Source: Lingula anatina
Taxonomy: Eukaryota > Brachiopoda > Lingulata > Lingulida > Lingulidae
DNA: 62,000 nt
Assembly (NCBI RefSeq): GCF_001039355.2
Contig: NW_019774069.1
Location: forward strand, 1,099,301 to 1,161,300
Direction: 5' to 3'
The translations under genes and the position numbers were made by a program. The stretch's first letter is position 1. Each line of letters begins with the position of its first letter. The notes below the pieces were generated by a model. That model had not been told where the DNA came from and searched no databases. It worked only from the letters and a program-made list of their open reading frames with translations. Positions 38,001 through 50,000 of this stretch are shown here, in pieces.

Positions 38001-41000
38001 TGCACAGAGCATAGACAGACTTGTATGTGGACACTCATCAATAGATTCAACTGAAACATCATGAGCTTATTTTAAGCTGTTTATAAATACTGTTCTCTGT
38101 ACCTCCTTTAATACAGATTAAAAAAAAACATGGGTAATTCGCAAAATACATAACTCAGAAATGTGTAATTGGCAAAATTATTTCATTTTTAACATAATTC
38201 TCATTAGAGTGGATGACAGACAGGTTTTTTTTTCTTTTTTCAGATTATATTTGAAGTTAGTCACAATGACCCAAAAGGTTTTGTTTTATTGGCCAATATA
38301 AAGTTGATTGGTAAATATCATTTATCAACAAAATTGAAATATGAAGTACTGATACATTTGATATTATATCACATTTTCATAAACTCTGTGAAGAATAATT
38401 AAATGCAACGACCTAAGTATTTAATACCTTTAAAAAGTAACTTTCCATTTTATCAAATCTGCACAAAAAACAGTTGCAATACTATTTAACCTACTATGAA
38501 AAAACTCAATTCAATCAGGTAAAATAAAATATATCCTACCAACTATTTTCTTTTAAGGTTCTGTTCAATCTCCAACAGCAATAGTTCCTCTCCACCCCAG
38601 CACATTGAGCTGTACATTTGATAAAGGAGTATGTGGCTTTACTCAGGACCCATCCACTAAAACACCTAGGCTCTTCTGGAAAAGAGCAGGAAACCTGACT
38701 CTGGTCTACTTGCCTCAGCCATTGCAGGACCACACATCTGGGAATGGTGTTTATTTTTCACAGTATTTTATTTAGCATAATGTAAAGATACTCTTGGATG
38801 TTTGAAGATGAGCACTTCAGTGGGAAAAACATAAAATTAAGAAATAAATCTTTCTTTAGTTTTTATTTTAACATAAATAATTGTGATTTTACTCACAAAA
38901 GTAAGATTATTTAATATTCACAAACATGCTTTTCTATATAGGCGATTTTATGTACTTTGGGGAAGCTATAACTAAAGAACAAGCACGGCTGCTGTCACCT
39001 ACTATGAAGACAGTGGGAACAGTTCATCTGGAATTCTACTACAGGTTGATCCAGAATAAACAGTCAGCTGAGTTCTCAGTTCTGGTGAAGGAAGGTGTCA
39101 GTGATGAACATTCAGTCTGGAAGGCGAAGAATGTGGATGAGCAGTGGCAGAAAGGAGTTGTGGATTATAGTCCTACAGAAAATGATGTATACACAGTATG
39201 TAAATATACAGTAACTATTGTATGTATTTAGATGATGTGCTCATTGGATGTTATTAAAGAATTAATAATATTGGAGGGGGGAGAGAGAGAGAGAGAGAGA
39301 GAGAGATTCAATGTAAATGACTGAAAATAGCTTTCATTATATATTTTCAGATTATTTTCCAAGTGACTGAAAATCCATACCAGGGACTTGTTATTTTGGA
39401 TGATGTGACACTGACAGGTATGTTTTCTGCTGGGTGTTTTATTTTATATTACTATGATGTAACAGTAATCCAGTACAAATTGACTCAACATTATCTTGAT
39501 GATTTATTTAATCATATCTGTTTCTAAGTGAAAGTCCTACAGTATTTGCATTTGTTTATTGGACTTGAATGCTTGGTATGAAAATTCATTCACATGGCAT
39601 CAATAAGTGTTTCATGTGATTTGACCCTTAAAGTTACATATAAATTTTTTTTAATTTTAAAATTCAAAAACATTTTAACATATTAATTTTGTGAGGACAG
39701 TGTTTCCTTGTTTATCTTCAATGCCATGTAAGAAACATTGTTGCAACAGTAACTATAAAATGATGCTCCTACTGGTTAAAACTCTAGCTTCCAATGGAAC
39801 AACTTCTCCCACACCTGGAATACCTCAGGTTAACTTTGTTTGTGACTTTGACACTGATTGGTGTGGGCTACAGCAGGATTCTGGAGAGAGTAGCTCTGAT
39901 GTCTGGCAGAGAGGGAGGGTGAGCCCAACTGGTGACCATACCACTGGAGAAGGTGGGGATAATGAACATTTGAATATGTGTTAATGTGTCTAATTTTGGA
40001 TTAGCAATTTGGAATGTCATTAATCATGTTGATATTTCAATTTTTATGAAATGCTGCCCTTCATGCTGTCCTTCATGTGAATATTATGTATGCCATATGG
40101 TTTATGTATGATTTTGTAATATTATACATATTTTATTCAGGACTATGAGAACATCACATCTATAGGTCCCTAACCCTAACCCTAACCCTAACCCAGTAAG
40201 TTATCGTGTCAAGAACCACAAACAGAAATAAATTTTGTGATTTTACTGGTCATTTTAACACAAAACCATACGTTATTCTCACTGTTACTTTTCAGGTCAA
40301 TCTGTTTATTTTGACCCCAGTAAAGCCAAGGAGAAAACAAAATACAGCCTGGTCACCCCCATGATTCAAGTGACTGGTACATCAATGTGTTTGGATATAT
40401 TTCTACAGGGAGAACTGGCAGTGCTTAATTTGATAGTCAAAGAGAATGAGAAAGAGGAGTTGTTATCACCACTGCAGGCCAGGGGTGGGGATTGGCAAAG
40501 ATTTTCAGTTTCTTTCAAGCCAAAGAGCAGTGTTTTTCAGGTAAAATGCAATTATCAGTATTTAATTAGCTTTGCCAACTAAACAGAAAAAAAATTATGT
40601 TTTTTTAAAATTTGGTGTACATCAGATGCAAGAGAATTAATTTGCTGGCCTCAGAAACTTTTGTGAGGTTTCACACCTGATATTTTTGCCTACGTATGTT
40701 TTTTATGATATGGGGAAAACTAACCTTGTTTCATCCATACATTTTTATTTAACATGGTTGATATAAAGTCTCACATTTCTTTCTAGTTTATCTTCGAGAC
40801 CTTTGTTCCTGAAAACAGCCAACCTGGCATCCTTGCTATGGATGACATTTCTATCTCTCAAGGAGAATGTGAGATAATGTTTTTCACGATTTAAATAAAA
40901 CCTGGGTTGGATTTCATTGATTCTTTTGATCAAGATGATTCTGAATACTATCTAACAAATAAGAGGATAATTCAATAGTTTAACTTTCAAAAGAAAAAAT

Positions 41001-44000
41001 GTTAAAATAGTGTTTTGATGGAAAGATCCCAAATACAGTAATATCAATATGAGTATATTTTGTTATTATAATTTAATATTTTAAACATATTGTGTATGCC
41101 AATAATATATTTTCTTCAAACATTACATTAAAGGAATAACACATTTTAAAATCATATTTAAGATAACAGTATTATTTGATTACACTGTCACCATATCATT
41201 CTTCCTTTTCTAAATGATTGTATATATTTTCAATAATATCATATATGCATAATCTCAGGTGCTCCCTCCACCCTGAGCCCAACCACTCCTAAACCTTTAC
41301 AACTGAACTGTACATTTGACAGTGGTTTGTGTCAGTATACTCAAGGAATTAATGGCCAGGATGATGACCTAGACTGGGAGATTGTGTCAGAGGCTGTGTC
41401 ACAGGGAGTTACTGTGAAAGATCATACCAGTGGCTCAGGTATGTTTTTATAGAACTACATACAGTGTACCCCTCATAACCCTTCTAATCTCTAACATAAA
41501 CCCTGTCGGCTGCTTCCATCTTTCCTAACAGTACCAGTACCTTACAGCCTGAATGTTTTTTTTTGTTTTTTACTAGTTATTTTAACCTATAGGTTAATTG
41601 ATGCTATGACCTTACAGTGCTGGAATATGATTTCAGATCGTTGTATATTGTATGTACTGGCTTTATGGGTTTACTGGTAAAGTCATACCAAAGACCATTT
41701 TAGAAATATACTTCCTGTCTCCTCACTAAGCGTAAGCGTGTAGCATAAAGAGAATGAAGTCATTGGTCAAGTCTTGTAACCTTCCCAGCAAGGTGAGATC
41801 CCTTAATAAGGACCAGTCATAATATTGTAAAACTGGCTGATCTCATTTATTAAAGACAGGCTATAAACCAAACTTTTACCTTTACTTTATATTAATCATT
41901 CAATATTTTGTGTTTCTAGGAAATTTTGTATTCCTGAATAATTCCTGGGCTGAACATGATCTGCGTGGTGCATTTCTTCTGTCTCCATTGATATTGAATG
42001 TCCCTCAGCAGGCCTATTGCTTCAGTTTCTGGTACTTCTTAACCCCAAATACTAATCCTTTGATTGTATTTGTGACTGCGGCTGATGAAGTGAGACTCAC
42101 TAACAGAGTGTGGATGTCTTCTTTTTTGGATGATAAACCTCAGTGGCAAAAACAGGAGATTCATGTGGTGAACAGAAATGGGTTCCAGGTGAAACAACTT
42201 TTTTCATATTTATTTTTGATTCAACATTTTAGGTTTCTCAACTTACATACATGCAGGTTTTTAATCAGAATATTCTCCAATGTGATCTAGAATGGGATCA
42301 TGAGATTGTACATAGCTTAGTATGAATTTCTTTTCAAAAATTTGAACTAACATTACCTTAAATTAAAGAAAATTGCTTTTTCCAGGTGGCATTTATGGAA
42401 GAGGTTACTGCCAACATTGACAATGGAGCTGTCATAATGGCATTGGATGATTTTTCAATACAACCAGGGAATTGCTCAGGTTAAAAACTTAGCTTATAGC
42501 ATAAATTAAAATATATTTCTGTTAGGACAGTGTATCAAGCACTCATTGTAAATTTAAGTATGTGCAGTAATACTTTATACTAAGTAGTAGCTGCAGAGCA
42601 TTTTGATCTATTGAATTCTAAATGTTCATTGCAGTTCCTAGATATTGTGACAGCCAGCCATGTCAGAATGGTGGAACATGTATAGAATCCGTAGGAAAAG
42701 CTCTTTGTGAATGCACAGTGTATTATACAGGCATCAATTGTGGTGATTGTAAGTACATATGCATAGTACACATGCATATAAGTGCACCTGTGCACGCAGA
42801 TGTGCGCACATGTGAGCACTTCATTTAAAGAATATCAAAGTTTTGTCTTAGCTAACCATTCATGAAAAATGCTATATGACATGTTATATAAGGAATGTAT
42901 ACATGTATGCGTTATATCATAGTAAAAATATTTTCTGCAGATGGTAGAAGATTTGACTGATGAAAATGTTTTTATTTAATTGCTAACAGATTTGATACAG
43001 ATACTCTTTTAATGGTTGATTGCAGTTCATAGCAGCAGGGTAATGACCACTCGCCCATTTCACCTTTTTAAATGGTTCACTGTTAATCACAATGTTGCAT
43101 GTCATTTCTAGACACTGTTTCTTTCTGCCAGGTTGCATATTAGACTATTATGACATCATGCATAGTGTATGTCAATATCATTTTCTATGTGTTAAATAAT
43201 AAATTTGATAAATATAAACCCTATATATAAACAAGGTCTGGTCCCAGGAAAATGCCCCACATGGCCACCATCCACCACAGTGTCCAGTACTGTCCATACT
43301 CCAGGAGAGTTCAGTTGCACCTTCACACACAACTTCCTATGTGGATACACACAGAGTCAAGATGATGAATTCGACTGGTCTTTTTACAGTTCAGTCAACA
43401 AGTCTGCTGGCCAAGATAGCGCACATGGTAACAGTGCCCTTGCTAATAAAAACAATGCAACAATTTGTTTGTTGTATGAATGGATGGAAAATTTGGATGG
43501 ATAGTGACAGATTTTGGATACATTTTGAAATACAATACCCTGTTTAAAGCAGTTGTTTTTCTGATAATCATTTTACAAAATAATGATGATACACATTTTC
43601 TGCTTTTGTCATACATGGAACTTGAAAGATGAACCACTCCAAAATTCTTACATGGACATGAAAATGGTGTATTTTCAAGAACACAAATTTATCACCTTTT
43701 AAACCTACTCTTTAATAAAATGTCATTCTCTTTAAACTTCAGATGACTACCTATTCATCAACGTCACTGCTGTCAAGATGAGCGATGCTCGTGCCCGTCT
43801 GCTGTCACCTCTGGTAAACTCCCCAGGCTCTCACTGCTTCATATTCTGGCATCTCCTAGATAAAGCCACTCTAGACAGCATTAATATATATATCAAGCCT
43901 TACCAGGAAGATGTTCCAGTGAACCCTGTGTATACTGTATTCTCTGTCTTTGAAGGCACTGATCTTGATTGGGAAAGGAATGAAGTCTATATAGATATGA

Positions 44001-47000
44001 ATGGAGCATTCCAGGTATTCTATGAATGACCTATTAAGAAACTGCATGGTGATTTAAGTATAATTTTCATAGTTGAATAAGTTTACTCAAAATGGAATTT
44101 TTATGGAGTTTTTTACTATTTCAGTATTGGAGATACTGAGGTGGTGGGAAAAGGTTAAACGTACTTTTATAAAAATTTGCCTGAAAATATGAACCACTGC
44201 TCAACTGTTATATAAGTTCAATAGTAAACCCCAAAAGAGGCAGACAGATTGATGTAATTTATGTTTGAAGGTTGTCATAGAAGGTGTGAAGGCAGCTGAG
44301 AAGAAAGGGATGGTGGCTATAGATGATGTTGAAATACTGCTAGGAGATTGCTCAAGTATTTTACCTTTATTCATTTTATTTCATTAGCACAAGTCAGTAG
44401 TATTTAAAATGATTTAGAATAATGTTTTTTTTTTTTTTTTTTTTTTTTTTGTTATAGAAACATTATACAGTACAGAACCAGAAACAACGTGACAATGCTA
44501 ACAATGTATATATTGATCTGTAGTGTTGTTTCTAACCTTTGCTGTTTCTTATTTGAATCTATACAAATGATCCTAAAGAAGTTTAAGTCTGCTAATGGCC
44601 ACACACATTTTATGTATTATTTTTACTGAAACATTCTGTTATTTTGTACTCCTTAATATCATTACTTTAAGAAATTCCAATATTTTAAGACTTTTTTGAT
44701 ACATTTGATTTTCAGAACCATCTCCATGTGGCAGTCAGCCCTGTAAAAATGGTGGAACATGTATTGCCAGTGCTGAGGGATTCCTATGTGAATGCATGCA
44801 GCCAAAATTTACAGGAAAAACTTGTGAAATTGGTCAGTAATTATTAACATGTACATACAAAACTATATTGATTATTTTCTTATTGATTTTGAGAATCAGC
44901 TTTTCAGAGCTATGATTTTTTTTCATAATCTTGCTTATTTAAAAAATCAAAGTTTTGTTTCCACATATGAATGATATTTTTAGACAATTAATTAGTTCTT
45001 GTTTTAGTTGCCACCACCTCTACCTTACCACCCACCACCACTGTACCACCAAGTCTGAACTGTACTTTTGACAGTGGCTCTCTCTGTGCATACCACCAAA
45101 GTGGAGAGGATGAATTTGATTGGTCTTTTTCAACCCCTGGACAAAAAGTTGTAAAACCATATAGTGATCATACCACTGGAAATGGTTGGTACTTTTTCTT
45201 GAATATTTTATCATGTGTAGTTATTGAATTATTGATATAGATGTACTTGCTGCTGTTGCTCAGCAACCCATTACTGTATAGCAACATTTATCAAATATTC
45301 CATAGTTTCTGTTAGATTGTAGAAAGTTTTTCCAAAATATAAGTATAGGTCTGTGATTTTTCACAAATTCATTTATGACAAATGCTCACATGATAATCGT
45401 TTGTTTTATTTATTTATTTTTATTTTATTTTATTTTTTTTTTGGAATGACCCTGCATTCCAGTTGCCCACTGGAAACACTCTATAACCATTCCACTCTGA
45501 CAAGTTGAGATTATAAGTGGTGAAAAGATGGTGCTGTGTACATGTAGCAAATACTCACTGTCAGTTCTCCACAGATCTCTTGCTTGACATTTATTACCTT
45601 GAAGACAGGATTGATAAGCTATATTATTATATTTAACTGCACTTCTTTACACTGAAATGGTTGTTACTTGTTTCAGGTTCATACCTCTTCATAAACTCAT
45701 CTTCAAGGAAGACGGACGACAGAGCTTTTCTGATGTCACCAGAGATTTCATCTGGTGGTGTTCATTGCTTTACCTTCTGGTTTTATCTGTCTGGTGCTGT
45801 CTCTGACACATTAAATGTCTATATGAGACCAGCAGGAGAGGAGATGCCTCGTAACCCTGTGTGGACTTCATTTTCCAGTGAAGAAAGTTCAGATTGGTGG
45901 TATGAAGAAGTTTTGTTGGATATGAACGGAGCTTTTGAGGTAAAATTTACTTCTTTTTAAAATAGACATATTTTCTATAATTTCATATAAACCCTTTCAA
46001 TTGATGTACACAAAATATGGACATTTTTGATTGGCAGTTGCACCTACGTGTATACAGTATGTCTTCATCCCTAGGTTGTGGTTGAAGGAGTTCGTGGTTT
46101 GAATGGTATTGGAACTGTAGCCATTGATGATATAGGACTACAGGAAGGAGAGTGTCAAAGTATGTGATTTTGTTTTTAGAATGTATCAAATACATAAAAA
46201 GATATTACATTTGTTGGGCAGAAAAATATGTTTGCTTTCATTATTTTCAGTCTTAAACTGAAGAAAATTAGCTACTTAATAAGAAATATCTAGAATTCCA
46301 GTGAAAGAGCATATTTACAATTAGTGTTGATTTTCAAGTATTTGTATACAATCAGCCTTTTTTTCTTTTCTTTTTTTTTATTTAGCTTTTAAAACTGTGG
46401 ACCCTTTTTTGACAATATGCTGTACTTTTTCAATAGTGTAATATTTCCCCAGGTTCTCAGTCCTGTAAGCCTGAAACATGTCAGAATGGGGGGACATGTG
46501 TGGAGACCCGGGATTCTTTCATGTGCATCTGTCTATCTGGATACCTGGGAACAAGATGCGAAAACAGTAAGTTATGTAAAGGTTTCAGGATGTGGTTACC
46601 CTTGTTTTATTATTATTATAATTATTTTTTTTTTTTTTGTTGTGGATTTTGTTGTATGAAAAGCAAACCACAGGTTTTTTTGTAAAGATTGAGATTCAAT
46701 CATCTAAACTTTGATTAAACACCCCCACTCAAAACTAAATAAATTAATAAATAGATAAATAAATAAATAAATAATGGTTTGTATCCGAAGAATATTTTAC
46801 GATTAAGATAATTACCAGATAATTTTATGTATTTACCAGCTCCGACCTCTCCAGGGACGACCCCATCTACCACACCAGCCTCCATCATAGATGACGTGAC
46901 ATGTGATTTTGACCAAGGCTACTGTGGATACAAACAATTCCAGCAAGGACAAGACGAGTTTGACTGGTCATTGTCTATACCTGGAAATTCAAACATGAAT

Positions 47001-50000
47001 CCAAGATTAGATCATTCTGGCAATGGTACTTTTTATATTGATGTGTACTTATGTTCATTTTTTTATAAATATAACTGCACTATAGATAATTTTTTGTGTA
47101 TGATTTTGAATAAAAGATATATGACTAATACTATTTTCATATAAGCTAAAGAATTAATAAAAGGTTATGATCTAAAAATGATGAAGAATAAACATTATTT
47201 ATTATAATTTTGTTTGTTCCAGGTTCATATATCTATGTTAATATGTCACAAGCAAATAGTGCAGGAGACAGAGCAAAACTGATATCTCCTTTGGCTACTA
47301 TCCCTGCATCTTCTCCTTCCCATTGTCTTAGTTTTTGGTATTATTTGCCTGGGACTGTCTTGGATATTTTGAATTTTTACGTGGTCAGCGCTGGTGCTCC
47401 TGTCCCCACAGATCCTGTGTGGACCCTGGTGGATGAGGGCAGAGAACAGTGGGTGTACCAGGAAATACAAATAAACAAAAATTTGGGGGATTTTCAGGTT
47501 GGTCATGTCATCCACAACTGTATTTATTTAATAGGTGATTTTACATAAACCAGTTTGTAAAACTTATTATCCAATTACATCAATTGTATCATTTAGGTAA
47601 TAATTGATACGTACTGTGCTTGTCAGAAAATTAATTTTGAAGATTCTACTCACCACTTTTTTCTAGATCATGTTTGAAGGTATTCGAGGGGTAAATGATG
47701 CAGGTGCTCTGGCTGTTGATGATATTGTGTTAAGGAAAGGCAACTGCACTGGTAAAGAAAATATAGATCATGCATAATTGAAGAGATAGCCAATTGCAAT
47801 CAGTGTCACCTATTTCCGGAAACTGTGAATGATTAAAAAACCAATCTTCTAAATCTATTTTTGGACTCCTTGCTGATTTAGCCATGATGGTATTTACCTG
47901 AATATATTCACCTTGTGTGTTTAGACCACCTCTAAGCTAATTGTAGTCAGGCTTGTGATTGCATCAGGTCGGGTCACAGAATCAAAATCTCATTACTTAC
48001 TGGTTTAGTTACAGTCACTTTACCACCACTCAGTAATTAAAGTATTGTGTAAACAAGCTCGTCAAGATTAAACTCTTCATAAAATACCTAACATTTTATT
48101 TTGTCAGTTCCAAGTCCCTGTGACAGCAACCCCTGCCTCAATGGTGCCACCTGTATAGAAAGTACAGAGTTATACGTTTGCGAATGCACACTGGGATATA
48201 TTGGAATCAACTGCGGAAGAAGTAAAAAAGATCTTTCTTTAAAACAGAAATATTTTTCATTTGAAAATGTTTTAGAAAGAGACATCAGACATTTAATTAA
48301 TTGATCACTTTTCATTGATGTACAGATGCATAGGTTGTAATGGGTTTTATGCAAGAAAAGCATGTGTCAGTACAGATACAAGAGAAAACTCTCCACAGCA
48401 GAAGGAAAATTTGTGGTTTGGTCACATTTGGTTTTATTTTTACACTCCATAGCACCTTTGCATGTACCACATCTTGTCTTTCAGTAATTCCTGATACAAC
48501 TACAATTGTGACAACAGCCAGGGCTAGTAGTACTGTAACGAGCCCCCTAGTACCTCAAACCACATCTAGTGTTCCAGGTGGTGCCATGCTGTACTGTAAC
48601 TTTGACAACACTTGGTGTGACTTCACACAAGACAAAGCTGATAATTTTGATTGGTCAATGTCATCAGGTGACAAAGATGAGGTACCTAACAAGGATCACA
48701 CTTCTGGATCAGGTATTAGTAAAAAAATATATATTTCTTGAATGCTTTTTGTGCATATCTTTGGTTGCATTTGTTTTTAAGGCTCTCTTATTTTTCTTCA
48801 TGTTTAAATATATTAATTGTTCTTATTCTTAACTTGGTTTATTGTTATCCACACTTGTGGTTGCTTTTCATAAAAAATAAACGGCATATTAATAACTTCC
48901 AACAGTGTTATTATATTTATATAACTTATTTAATAGGGAAATACATCTACATCAACACATCTAGAGCTGCAGGTGACAGTGCCAGGTTGCTCTCTCCAGT
49001 TGTTGCCTTTCAAGGGTCTCTCTGCTTGACTTTCTATTTGAATATGCAGAGTATAGGGCTCAGTGAGCTGAATATATATGTGAAGCCTTCTGGGGGACCT
49101 ATTCCAATGTATCCAGAGTGGTCAGTGTCCTTCTCAGAAGGGGAGCCTGACCAGTGGGATTACAATGAGGTGAACATCAAGAGTAGAGACTCTAATCAGT
49201 TTCAGGTAGGACAAAAACATCGTTCTGCTGTTTATACTTTGTAATTCTAAGTCATTCCAAAGCTGTTAAGGCAAAAGAGTATTATGCTGATTTATTTACA
49301 GTTGAATAAAATTTTCACTTTATTAAATATAAAACCATTGTTTGGGCCCATATTAGTACAGAATTTGAAAGTGCCATTGAGCTGAATTTTTTATGAAATT
49401 TTCATTGTCATGTTTTTTCCAGATTGTTGTGGAGGGTGTCACAGGAGGAGATCAGGTGGCACTCGATGACTTGTTGATGAAAACTGGCACGTGTACTGGT
49501 GAGTATTTTTTTGTTTCTGTTAAAATAGCTTTTATTTTTGGATTCTACCTTTTGTTCAAATTTTATCATTTTGGTATTCTGCTACCTTTGATTCAGATTC
49601 TGTCATTTTGGTATTCTGCTTCCATCAGCTCTGAAACAAGATGTTAGTGTGAAAAGTAGCTTTTCAGTTCCTTACAATCTGTTGGTCAAAGCAAAACAGT
49701 GAACCATTGAAATGAAATTTTATGCTTGGATTGATATACTACTTATTTTTCAATTTCATTGTAAGAATTCAAGTTGTAATTTACTGAAATATGCATCTTT
49801 TTTGCAGAACCTCAATATTGCAAGGCTGATTCTTGTGGGGGACCCAGCCGAGGAATATGTACTGAGAGCAAAAATCAATTTTTCTGCCAGTGCAAATTTC
49901 CATATTATGGAGCAAGATGTATGCAAGGCAAGTCCAATATAATGAAGAAAAAACGTTTTTGTGGAAACACTTGTGACCATAAGTGAAGTGTTGAATTTGG

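Noticed and set aside
43236-43252. Acceptor at GTCCCAG for the first MAM8 exon
   Set aside because: It would create an in-frame TGA; the acceptor at 43234-43235 keeps the frame open.
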